A stretch of 64,000 nt of DNA from Pristionchus mayeri. Taxonomy: Eukaryota; Nematoda; Chromadorea; Rhabditida; Neodiplogasteridae. Made by a program: the position numbers and the translations under genes. The stretch covers positions 21,569,067 through 21,633,066 of the forward strand of contig BTRK01000002.1 of the NCBI GenBank assembly GCA_036245805.1, written 5' to 3'. The notes under the pieces are model-generated. The model saw only the letters and a list, made by a program, of their open reading frames with translations, made no database searches and was not told the origin of the DNA. Each line of letters starts with the position of its first letter. Position 1 is the stretch's first letter. Below, piece after piece: positions 1-11,301 of this stretch.

Positions 1-330
1 ATCAGCGTGCCAGATATCCGCAAAAGTCAATGAATTTATTTTTTTGTCTGTGCCAGCGATAGTCCGGGGAGCTCACAGGCACATCAGTCAACTCGATCCT
101 TCACTTCACTTCACTTTCTTACTCCATTTCTCCTTTCGAGCCTTCATTCCAGGTTTTGCAGGTTTGGAGAAGGAAGAGCAACATTCAGCTGATATATCAA
201 GTGAGGAATCGGCAATGAGGGAGATAGAAAGATAAGAGCAACATTTTCACACATACATGATATTACAAATTAATTCTTTCGTCCTTCAAAATATTTATTT
301 CTCAAAATGTAGATGGTTCGTCCGTCTTCC
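1..330. other. no gene recognised
   Basis: Short open frames only, with no family resemblance or convincing splice structure. The segment lies downstream of the ShKT gene on the minus strand and may hold its 3' UTR. Confidence 0.4.
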
Positions 331-1073
331 TCACACTTCCACTGCATCGCACAATCCACACGAACGAGCGCAATATTTCACTTTCGTCGTCTCGTTGTGA
401 TTGGAGAAACAGAAGCCGAGTTGGACGAGAGTCGCGCATCTGTGAATGTGAGAATGAGAGGGAGGGGGAGGAGAGGGACGCAATCCACCTCTGGTCGTTG
501 TCTCTGCACTTTTGATCTCTCGTGAGTCGAGTGAATTCCTTGCATCTTCCACAGGTCTTGGCACAGAACTGAGTCACGAGGGGGCCGTACAACACCTTCC
601 TACAGACTGTCCATTCACCCTCCTCCCCCCCCCTTCCCCCTCCCCCTCCCCCCTCCCCCTCCTTCTTCCCACTCACTCGCACAATTGCTTCCTCTCTGCA
701 CAATTGGGAAGAGTATCTCTGCATGGATCTTCAATTGATGACTGAATGCATATTCATTATCAATGCTCACCTTCCGTCGCACTTCGATTCTGATTCTCAC
801 TTGGACTCGTTATCTGGAAGGAGAAGTTGTCGAGGGATCGGGTGGCACTCTCACAATCAACGTTGGATGAGTGGCGGAATGTGTAGATGGAGGAGGAGAT
901 ACGGTAGTCCACATCCAGTCATTCGTCCACTCCCCGTCCATCTATCAATCTGATGAGGTAACACATAGGACTCAAATACTCACCTCTGGTCCATTCATAT
1001 CTATCGCAATTTCTTCATCTTGGGAGCAAATGGATCTCGATAGAAGAGAGAAAAGTAGGCAAGTGTAGATCAT
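331..1073 (-). CDS. small secreted protein with two ShKT domains
   Basis: Six exons join in frame: 1073-984, 941-855, 813-771, 728-677, 599-489 and 439-331. All introns are 41-77 nt with GT-AG ends, and the product is 163 residues. It opens with a hydrophobic signal peptide (MIYTCLLFSLLS, about residues 1-15). A Pro/Ser/Thr-rich linker follows to about residue 75. Two six-cysteine ShKT domains then fill the rest, with the signatures CRDTLPNCAERKQLC...FCAKTCGRC and CRDNDQRC...GFCFSN...YCARSCGLC. ShKT domains are cysteine-knot folds common in nematode secreted and cuticle proteins, and their ligand is usually unknown. The exon chain is my reconstruction; the two ShKT exons are the surest part. 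The protein carries no enzymatic domain. Confidence 0.8.
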
Positions 1074-1622
1074 AACTCACTTTCCTCTCCAATCCTCTCT
1101 CTTTTTATTACTACTCCATACAAAGGAAGCACACATCTTCATTGTCTTCTGTTTTCGTGGATGCTCCATTTTACTGAACTGACCACACAATCAATCACTT
1201 CCTCATTCACTTATTGCTCCTGGCATATACAGTCCAAGCAGTTCGCCAATGTTGGGGAGGGAGTTCGAACAGGAGAAATGGGAATCAGAACCTTCCATGG
1301 AATAGTAGATTCGATCACATTCTTCCTCTCCTTCCCTTGTTCTTCTTCATCTTCTTTAGTCATCTACATCCTGTGAATGGTTGCTCTCAGAACATTCACA
1401 CCACTCCATCTACACTGTCGAGACCATCATGATAAACGGGACCCCCCTGTATATCCAAGTTCATTATATCAAAACATTCATATGAAATATGTCCTTTATC
1501 AAGTGGAATGTAAATCTGTCAATCTCCGTAAATCAACATAGATACTCGTTAAAAAATAGATTCAGATTCGATAGTGGTGTTCTCGATGATATGCCGTCGA
1601 ATTCCCATTGTGACCCGTAGCC
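1074..1622. other. intergenic, nothing recognised
   Basis: Upstream of the ShKT gene and downstream of the APMAP-like gene, both on the minus strand. Only short chance frames are seen. It probably contains the ShKT promoter and the 3' UTR of the next gene. Confidence 0.5.
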
Positions 1623-3371
1623 CTAGAATTTCTTGAGTCTAGCAATGTAGGGAGCTTTGAAACTGCCGAAATAGAGGTAGTCGCCAGAGTCAGAAACCTG
1701 CAAGAGGAAAGGAGATCATGGAGAGAGGGACTAGACGGGCGGACTCACCTGAGACACTTCCCTCATCTTCTCTCCCTTGACATCATGCAAAGTGGAGATG
1801 ATCCTTCCCTCCACATCCATCTGCACTACTATGGCATGGGGAGGAACCAGATGGGGGAAGACGTCGCGGAGGATCAAATCAGGCAGCATCTCAAGGCAAT
1901 CTCCCTCTCCCCCTCCCTCTCTCTACTCACTGCAAGCAGGAACTCTCTGATGCGTGGATACTCTGCCAGTGCCTCGAGTGCATTTGGCTGTCCTTCCTTT
2001 CGAATTCCCGCTAGTCCCACCTCCAATCAATAGACTACGGTAACAGTATCATATATTGCAAATATCGATGGTGGTCTTCTCACCCAGAGTGTTCCATTCG
2101 CAGATAGTCGGATGTTATCAGGGAGTCCGGGGAGATTTTCGATGAATACCTCAGTCGTTCCCTTCTTAGGCCCATCCAAGTAGTATCTGCATGAATCACA
2201 AATGAGAAGGGAGGAGATGGAAGGATCACCTCATCACTCTCGCTCGTGTGCACTCTGAGACGACGAAGGAGCGACGATCGGGAAGAATCTGAAGAGAGAG
2301 AGAGGGGGGGGGGGTAGCCAATCCCCTCTGGGAAACTACCTGAATGCCATTGGCGAAGTGAAGTCCTTTGACGACCACTTTCGATTCACCAGTCGATATA
2401 CGATGATGAATGACTCTGAATGAATACCCGTTCATTTCCTTGACCTCCTCCTCCTTCTTCTCTATCGCCTTCTCATTCTTCTCACCTTCCCGTTCCCTTA
2501 GATCCCAGGATCTCCCTCATGAAATCCTTTCTTCCATAGATCGTTGATGAATCAGTCACCAGGAATTCATCATTCGATATTATCTTCAATGAGCCATTGG
2601 ATATCACCCAATTGATATAAGCTGACATCAATATCATTCAAGAACATGGGCAATTCTCCATCGATGGGCATTCGACTATCGATGAGGAGTGTCTTCTTCC
2701 CTTCAACTCTTCAATCACGAGAGACATGGCATCCATAGACTGACCAGTGTTGAAGTCTACTCTGAATACTCCCAAGTATGCATCGGCCACTATCAATTCG
2801 TCTCCCTCAATTCTCCTCATTCCGAGTGGTCGTCCACACTGGGGCTCACTCTCGTATCCACCTATGGGAAGATTGAATGAGTAAGGAATAGATCTCCGAC
2901 TGACCACACTTCTTCTCTCCCTTGAATAGTTTCACTTCCTTCTCCACCTTCCCCTTTACAATCTTGAGTAGTCTCGCATCGTGAGTCCCCGTGTATATGG
3001 TATCTGAATCACTCATCCTCCATTCCTATTCTTCATTCACCTCCGTCTCTCTTCTCATCTTCACTCACCTCCATCAACCACGAAACTCTCCGGGCCCTTG
3101 ATCTGGTCTTTGAGTATATACTCCACTCCAGTCAATGCATTGTTCGGAGTGAGAGGTCCATCGAGGGAGGGAGGAGAGGGAAGACTCAACCAACTATTCC
3201 GCTTCCCTCTACATCATTATCTCACCTATACGCGACAACAGATCCTTCCTTCACTTTCTTCGATTGATGGATTGAATAGAAAGAGAAGGCAACTACCCTG
3301 GAGAGGACAAATATCGATGATCTACGAGGATGGATACGAGACCGATAGTGTAATAATATTCATATAGCATC
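1623..3371 (-). CDS. APMAP / strictosidine-synthase-like beta-propeller protein
   Basis: Successive minus-strand exons encode the hallmark segments of the adipocyte plasma membrane-associated protein family, in order: DGPLTPNNALTGVEY and IKGPESFVVDG (3060-3160), YTGTHDARLLKI (about 3000), CGRPLGMR...VADAYLGVFRVD (2740-2850), MFLNDIDV (2640), TDSSTIYGRKDFMREIL (2510-2560), VVKGLHFANGIQ (2340-2380), SFVVSECTRARVMRYYL (2190-2280), ENLPGLPDNIRLSANGTLW (2080-2150), and a C-terminus SGDYLYFGSFKAPYIARLKKF just before the stop at 1623. Relatives are type II membrane or ER six-bladed propellers with arylesterase-like activity. The N-terminal membrane exon is not certain: a short ATG exon near 3371 is a candidate. 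Introns are about 45-60 nt, and one carries a G tract near 2300. Confidence 0.85.
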
Positions 3372-4300
3372 GAATGATGCTTTCTATGGTAAAAATTGGA
3401 AATAATTTAGGACTTTCCGACACTTCGTGTTTAGCCATTTTGCAACTAGTTTCCGTTGACACCAGGAGCAGTAACTCCGAAATCACTTTTCTCTGTTTAT
3501 CTCTTTTCAGAAAATACCCAAGTCCACACTGGACTTAGTTTTAGGGATTTTCTCAGAAGTGTTAAACGAAGAAATATGATTTTGACATAACAACTCCTGG
3601 AGCCTGACGATTCGAGTTTACTCAATTCTTACGTGAACGGATTCATAATTCACTCACCCAATCGAAATTATAAACAGCTGTTTGCCCAACCCCATCTAAA
3701 ATTTTTTAAAAATATCAGACATATTCTAATCCATAATCGAGGTATCTCCATCTGATTGTGAACATATTACTTCCTTACTCTTTACATTCAACTCAGTCAA
3801 CAGTTTATTTAAGTATTTAATAATACACTCTGAGTACATTGAACAGGATGGTTAGCATTGTGATCAATTGATCGATTCTTGCAGGGAATTCATAGAACAG
3901 AGATGGGAATAAAGTACCTCGCATCAAAATGAATGACTCGAAACGCGTGTGTTCTTTGCTTACAAGGGGAGGGTTACAGTAGGATGGACCGACGAGGGAG
4001 CTTCTAAAGAAGTATTCCAGGGTACAAATAATAACCGAGAGATTGAATAAACGATGGGGATAATAAGGAGGAAAGTCATAAATGAAACTGATGTTAAACT
4101 TCGAACTACAGAAGAAAACAAGTTTAATAGAGTACGACAATCGAGTGAGCTGAGGATATCGATGCCTTGGTCGATACTCAGTGGTTGGAACGAAAATGGC
4201 GATGGAAATGGATGGCAGAAATGGAATATTTTCCTCGAACAATAACAACCATCAACTGAATCCATCCAGACGGGCTCTCTTCGCAGATGGGGCATCTATA
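3372..4300. other. intergenic, no gene supported
   Basis: AT-rich DNA with overlapping open frames on both strands (for example 3817-4248 minus and 4054-4245 plus). None shows splice structure or a recognisable domain. It probably includes the APMAP-like promoter. Confidence 0.45.
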
Positions 4301-5194
4301 AGGCTGTTGCATAAGTTCCTTTCTTTTTTCGTGAATGAACATTGTAACCTCCACTGTTCTTTGCAATCGACCGATCAGCTAATGGTTTGTTACATTTGAT
4401 TGGGGCATGAGTACACTCTATATCGAGCACGATCTTGGTTCGATTATATCAGTGAGCATGGGCCAATTTAGATCGGAAGTGATCGTACTAGTATGTTTGA
4501 TCCGAGTGTTCAATTGTTCACAGCTCCGATGAGAGCAGTAATGGTGCTGAATTTGTCACACTATTCTAAAGCAATATGATGGCGTATCTCATATGACATA
4601 TCGTGAGAATTGTGCCTTAAAACCCTGCATGAAATATGGGCCCGATAAGATATTCACCCTTTCTGAAAATTACGGATTTCAAATTATTTGACACATAATT
4701 CATAGACATCGATAAGAAGAGCTGAATTGTGATGAGTTGTGAAGTACCTTATCGTGCATATATGCAATCATATTTAGGAAAGATTGGTCTATCCTTTCAC
4801 GAGCTGACTTCTTTGAAAAAAATACGTCGAGATTCACACGTTGAAATCAACAGATTTGGGTATCCCCTGTTTACCACACGCATTTGAATACGGTTTTTTT
4901 TTGCACTTATTAGAACAATCAACTCTTGTCCTAGTACTGGATGATTGCGCAGAATCAGAATGCCACGAATTCTCGGCAACAAGAGCCCAACTCAAAATGC
5001 TAAAAATCGCAGTTTTCCGATGCTCATTTTCTGAAACGTGCTAGCCATCCAAGATAGTGAGCAGATTCAAAACCATTTCATGGGTGTAATCCACAATCAA
5101 GACCATATCACAGGGTAACAAGAATATCTCTTCTGTCCACGTACTTCATCAGAATAGTCCAAAAGAAAAAAGAAAGGAACTTATGCAACAACCT
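4301..5194. mobile_element. non-autonomous mariner-type element, about 0.9 kb
   Basis: The left end reads AGGCTGTTGCATAAGTTCC and continues CTTTCTTTTTTC. The right end, on the opposite strand, reads AGGTTGTTGCATAAGTTCC and continues CTTTCTTTTTTC, giving near-perfect terminal inverted repeats of about 30 bp. TA dinucleotides lie at or close to both boundaries (TATAAGG on the left, CCTAATA on the right). No transposase frame is visible inside, so this looks like an internally deleted Tc1/mariner derivative. The family assignment rests on the TA flanks and TIR form only. Confidence 0.75.
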
Positions 5195-5271
5195 AATATA
5201 ATATCATACTACTCCAATCATATTTTGCTTTCACTTTAAAAAATCATATCATCTTTTCACTTCAATCGTGA

Positions 5272-7629
5272 TCATTTCCCCTTCCCCCACCCCCACTCCC
5301 TTCCTTTCCTCCACTCACCAGAGTACGATGTAGACGTGCTCGGCTTATCACACACGAGTGCATTTATAATCTCATTGACGAGTGGAGGTCCTTGCTTCTC
5401 CACCAACTGCGTCCACCCTTCAGTCTGCAATTACGTCTCTCGTCTACCGTACTCTTCCACTCCCCCTCTTCTCTCCTCCACTCACAGCAATGACACTGCT
5501 CATATTGGCTGCAATGAATGATATGGCGTCCTTCCTCAACTCGGTCGCATTGTGCATGTCTGCGTACACCAGATTGCGAGAGGCCGTGTCCGCCACCAGA
5601 GAAGTGCGAAGGTGCTGAGAGATAGACCCTTGCCTCCCTCCTGCACCCTTGGACAACTACTCACCTGGTCAGCCATATCCTTCAATCCCTGCAGCTGGAA
5701 TCGATCGGCGACTGCGAGGAGATCGAGAGCATACATGGAGAGATTGGGAGTCTTCCCCGTGTAGATGTAGAGAAGCATCTCTTGCATCACCTGCACACCC
5801 ATCGTCTTATCCCATCCCTCTTCCTCTCTCTCATCCCCTATGGGGAGAGATGTCTCTCCCTTCTTCTTCCTATTCACCTCATAATCGATATCCTCGATGA
5901 CCACTCTGCCCGTTTTGCTCTCCTCTGTATGTGGTTCGAGCATCGCTTGGAAGACGGGTGAACGGGCAGCCAAAATGACCTGAGAGGAGGGATCACCAAG
6001 GGGGTGACGTGATTCTCCCTTCATCCCTTCCCTTCGGAGAATAACCCTACGACAGAAACATCAACCTCCCTGGTTACCAGGAAATACCCTAACTCTTTTG
6101 TGTTCCGTTCTTCAATACTAAGCACATTAATATTTAGTGGTGTTCGAGCCATAATATTAATGAAGCTCCTCCACCCCCCTCCTCCTCTCCCCTTCAAGAA
6201 CTTTTCTCTTCTCACCTTGTGGCAATTGATTTCCCTCCCTTCGTTCAATTCGATCTTGAAATCAGTCAGTTTGTTGCTGTTCATGAACAATTCCAGATCC
6301 TTCGATATCTGCAGAGTATCGAATAAGAAAAAAAAAGAATACGGGTTGCATATCAAAATATGGCTACGAATGGAAGTAGTGAAGGAACCTCTTGATATTT
6401 GGGTTCGATCGTCTCCATCTTCTTCATATTCTGACTGCATTTGGTGACGGTGTCGAAGGTGACCGTCAGATTGAGATTCAGTTGAAGCTCATCCTTAGAG
6501 AAAAACATTGACGAGTATGCACTGATAATCACTCAATCAAATATTAGCAAACAGTTAATTATGCATATTTCCATTCTCAATTGGGGTATACAATGTTCAT
6601 CCTCATCGTACAGTGATGTCTTCCTTACCTGGGGCGAGAGATGCTGAAGCAGCAAGTCCCTTCTGATGTACTCGAAGTAGCCATGCAACTTAAACCAAAT
6701 ATTATTCATTCACTTATTTCAACTGCTTCCTTGTGTGATGACGTTCTCATCTCTATCTTTAGACCCAATCTCCATTCCCATAAGTTCAATTGGTACGACT
6801 CGAGATGTGGGAGAGAGGAAATATGATTGAGAATCGATGAGACAGAAGGGGGGGGGGGAGATTACTGATTCATCCTATACGTGGTCGGAAATAGTGAGTC
6901 AACGTGAATGGATACTACCCCGATAAGGAAAGAGAATGATGGCGGGTCTCTTCTACTTCTCCCTCACCTGTTGTGTACCCGTGTAGACTGTCGTCGGGAT
7001 CTCTTCATTCCTACAGTTGTACACTGAGAATTTAGCACGGTACTTGGTGTTGTTGGTGTTGCAGAAGACCTGGAAGGAGGGATTGGATGGGGAGGAGAGA
7101 GGAGAGTACCTGGAAGAAGGAGAAGTCCTTGTTGCTCTCCTTGTTCCCTTGAGGATGCAGTCTTATTCTGAATGTGATGGGGGAGGGCTCGTGACTGGAG
7201 GCACAAGGCACTGGCTGCTGCAATCCCCCCTTCCGTCTGGGAGACTCCCTTCCCTCCCTCCTCTCCTTCTCAATACCAAGGGTATCTCACATCTCTGTGT
7301 CCATCTTTGTTGTCTCTGATCTTCACACTCGTCTCCAGATATCTCACATCACAGTTCGAGAATCCTCGGATGGTCCACACGTGATTATGGGTGAGGGAAC
7401 GGACCTGCCATCATTCCCCTTCTCTCCCATCGCAACACTACTCTTCATATACCCTTCACTCATATTAATATAAACCAAGTGAGTGCACATACAAGTAATC
7501 TTTTCCATAGACTTGCTATTTACTCGAGCAAAAGAAGATGAAGACACATGAATGGCTAAGTGAAGACTAGATACCTCTGTAGTACTCCAGCTATCGGATG
7601 GTCTGAGGGGACCAGCGAAATCCGCCATT
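5272..7629 (-). CDS. MATH-BTB adaptor protein (SPOP / BATH-42-like)
   Basis: The start at 7629 opens MADFAGPLRPSDSWSTTE. MATH-domain exons follow: THNHVWTIRGFSNCDVRYLE (about 7350-7410), RIRLHPQGNKESNKDFSFFQ (7110-7190), NTNNTKYRAKFSVYNCRNEE (6970-7070), a segment with GYFEYIRRDLLLQHL (6625-6690), and LNLNLTVTFDTVTKCSQNM (6400-6490). The BTB domain is ELFMNSNKLTDFKIEL (6220-6310), then ILAARSPVFQAMLEPHTEES, LLYIYTGKTPNLSMYALDLL and VADRFQLQGLKDMADQ (5670-5990). A BACK-like tail reads SLVADTASRNLVYADMHNA and ISFIAANMSSVIA. Proteins of this layout recruit substrates through MATH and bind cullin-3 through BTB for ubiquitination, usually in the nucleus. The BTB carries an acidic/basic insert (about 25 residues, KKKGETSLP...EEEGWDK) absent from human SPOP. 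The last exon near 5319 may instead splice, so the exact C-terminus is open. Confidence 0.88.
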
Positions 7630-10600
7630 ACGAAGAGAGGAGAGTGAATTGAAGTGGAATATCGATTGCAGATGAAAAGGAGCAACCAAGAGGACTGGAA
7701 GAAGTTGATCATTTTTTCAGGGCGTGCATACGATTAAACGTGCGAAAGAAGCGAAGAGGGAGGATAATAGGTATTGAATCTCGAATGGATAAGATTTGAA
7801 TAAATTGGAAGGGGAGATGTGAAGATCTGAGGGGATAAGAAAGGGATTGAGAGATCATGATGGAAGATTAAAAAGGACGAAGCGAGTATTGATTGAATGG
7901 GAGAAGAGAAGAATCAGAGGAGAAGGAAAGCGACATGCATTCGCATACCATCAATACAACTCCTTATCAATGATGAAAGAGGAAACAGCAAGTGGACAGG
8001 AAAGGGTAAGTAATAGGCAATGCCTTCGGGAGTAACAAGGTCAATTTTCCCTAACAACGAAGTGAACAAAGAGAGCGATGGAAAGAGAGAGGACGAGGTC
8101 AACAATGACTGAGAAAATCAGTGAATAGCAATCACTAAATGCGCATATCTTTGAAATAATCCGAAATATTACGAAAGGAAAGGAATGAGGGAACACAGGA
8201 CAGAAGGAATGATTTAATGTGAACCAATCATGTTCCGGTCAACTATAGATCTAACTACTAGAGAGATAGAGAGAGAGAAGGGAGGGATGGGATAGTCGAC
8301 AGAAAGAGTGGTAAACTCACTCGTTTGTGAGTGAAAGCATTGACTGCATCGACGACCAATAACAACTTGTTATGGAAGGGAAGAGAATAGGAAGGAGGAA
8401 AAGGAAGAGGGTGGATGGAGGGATGGAATGATGGGGAAAGGGTCTATTCAAGTGTGAGTACTGATCAGAGGATATTGATTGATACTCAGTGAGAGAAGAG
8501 ATGTGCGAGGACAGGGAAAGGGTCACGTTGAGAAGGATGCGACACTTCCAATCGGAAAACAATTGAGAGACAGATGAAAACATGTAATAGAAACAAGAAA
8601 AGAAACGTAGGGAAGGAAAGCGGGATGGGGAAATCGATTGAGAGAGAGAAAGAGAGCGGGGACGGGAGGGAAGAAGAGATGAAGAGGGAGAGGGGAAGGG
8701 GGAGGGCAGAGGGAGAAGCAGGGACGAGAAGGAAAACTAGACAGACTGCACCATTCCATGAAACGGATAGTGAAAGAAAAGATATATAATACTGAATCGA
8801 ATTGATCAAATGAATAATTACTATATATTGAATAGATGTTTGAAATAAATGCGTAGTCCGCTTACAAGCAATTACAAGCAATGCTTCAACCGTCTCAATC
8901 TATAACGATCCGTGGATGGAAGAATGTGAGGATGGAAGAGGGAGAGGGGAGTAGATAGAAGCGAGGAGGACTAGCTTATTTTCCCGCCTCCTTCTACTTG
9001 TTTTTGTCACAAAGCCTGCGACGATGCCCAGGAAAACTAGGGAGGACTCGGTCCGAAGATGGAACATCAATAACGAAAATGAACAGATAGGATGAGACAG
9101 TGCACGAAGTGAGCTAAGAGAATGAATCCATCGTCAATTTCATGTCATCATTTATGGGAAAGAGGAAACGCCTGGTAGGACTATACACTACATGCAAAGA
9201 AGCTCATTCTCTCTCGCACATCTGATCTGCTCCACTCTATCATTTCCGTCTCTCTCTCTCTCTTCTCGATAAGAATAGAGAGCAAAGGGGGGAAATCACT
9301 TTCTGCTCTTTCCCTTCTCTCTCCTCTCCCGCACTCGAAAAGATCACAATGATCTCTCTGCTCTCACTCCCCCAGTTTCACGAGTACCAATAACCTCATT
9401 TCGACCTCACCCTCTTGTCTATCCTACCATCTTCCAGCTTTACTATATGTACCGGCATAGGCTCTTAGGCACCAAATAATATTGCTTCACTCACTCCATC
9501 CCCACTTTTCGTGTTTTCAAAATAGTCCACATCGAATTCGTTTCGGTGATGAAGAGAGGGCGAGGGTGGGAAGAGGAGGAGAAGAATGGCGCGGGGGGGG
9601 GGGAATCACATAGAACAGTGTTCAGTCGCTTTCGAGCCTAACTTGTTTTCACTTCCCTCAGATAAAACACAAATAGACAATATAAGGCAGTATATTTTTG
9701 TATTGTGTCGACGCAGGCTTCTTTCCTTCTTTCCTCCTTCCCAATCCACGACAACAGAGAATCGAGAGAAGAGGAGTCAACAGTCGATGGGAGGAAGGGA
9801 GAAGTCGGGTGAATACGGTAGTCGAGGAAACAGATGATGCATCCAAGACACAACGAGGAAAAATATGAATAATTTTTAGTAGAATCAGGGGTGAGATTAT
9901 ATAGCAAAGTAATTCAAATGGAGAAGGAAATTATTCAATAGAGAAAAGAGAAGATAATGAAAAGGTGCAGTGACATTACTTCGCAGGACATTCGATTGCT
10001 CGAACCCCCTCCATCAAAAGATTAATTGCTAAAAATGATGATAAGTAACCGACCCGGATGAATACTACTCCACAACACCCAACCTTACCGTATTTTCAAA
10101 ACAAACCAATCTACTCTCTCGTATTGCTGGAAATCGGTAAACAACCGAAGAAGATATCATGGAATACATATGGTCACATCGAGGAAATATGCTGATTGAG
10201 CGAAAGGAAGTGCAAAGTTACGATTAAGACATGAAAGAAAGGATCGAGAAACGGTAAGGAACTGCAAACAAGGATGGTATTCTTGATAGAAGAGAGGGAA
10301 AGAGAAAGGTCAAAAGGAGTAATGGAGAGAGGGAGTAAGAACGTGTGACGAGGAGTGATGGTAGGCAAGAGGGCGATGGGTTAGTCTAAAAGAGAGGACT
10401 GCTCATCGATACGTTCGTTTCCTTCCCATTCCACAACCAACCATTCCATTAATCAGTCACACGTTCAAGGCAGCGATAACAGAGATGAAGACGGGTGTTT
10501 TCATAAATAACTTACGTGTGATTGGAGTGCCGAGAGTTGTTGAGAGGAAGGGAGAGGGAGGAAATAGAAATGGGAGTAGTCTCATTCTACATTATAGACT

Positions 10601-11301
10601 ATCTAATCGAGAATGGAACGAGGGAAGGAAAAAAAGGAGGCGAATTACAATAAATAATTATTAATGATATTCCTCAGATAGGGATACCACAAAACTGTTG
10701 AGAGACAGATGTCGCCTTCACTTGAGAATAATGATAATTGCGAAATAATTGCGGAAAAAACGTAATCACTGTGAAAAAATGCGAAGAAAAAGAAAGTTTC
10801 TACGTTACGTAGGGACCACCGAACCGGAAAATCAAAAATGAAAACCGTCAAATGTCTGGTTGTAAAATTAGGAAACATCGTCACGTGGAAAATTTAAATT
10901 TCTTGATTATTTCTTGTTCTAGAGAGTGCTCATCTTAGCATTTCAAGCTATGTATAAATAACAATGAGGCGATACAAATAAATTAAAATGGCCTGAATCT
11001 ATCATTGAGATTTTTTAGAAAAGCGAATTAAACTTGTGGTAAATGTCGATTTTTTTACACTAAAATTAATTGCGAATGAACAATATAGTGCTCAGCAATA
11101 AATCTTCAGGAAAAAGTAGATCTGTCTATTCTTGATCACTGTTCGGAAATGCAGAAGAATTTATCATTGAGACTTTCCTTAACATTCATCGAAACACAGT
11201 GCCGTAATTGAGACCCGGAAAGAATCATTGATTACTGTAAGCATATCGATCAACCTGTCATGTAAAGCAAAGATTTAAAACAAGACAATATTCATTTAAA
11301 A
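7630..11301. other. 3.7 kb without a supported gene
   Basis: Purine-rich stretches (8240-8740) create long but low-complexity frames on the opposite strand, such as 8486-8881 rich in Ser, Pro, Leu and Phe. CT tracts lie near 9240-9330 and a G9 run is near 9592. I see no domain, TIR pair or exon chain. The right end next to 11302 probably holds the NADAR gene promoter. Confidence 0.5.

Noticed and set aside
302..724. 140-codon continuous frame over the ShKT exons
   Set aside because: It reads through two introns. Splicing at GT-AG sites gives complete six-cysteine domains, while the unspliced frame does not.
8486..8881. 131-codon open frame, minus strand
   Set aside because: It lies over a purine-rich tract. 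Composition is Ser/Pro/Leu/Phe with no domain or splice partners, so it is a low-complexity artefact.
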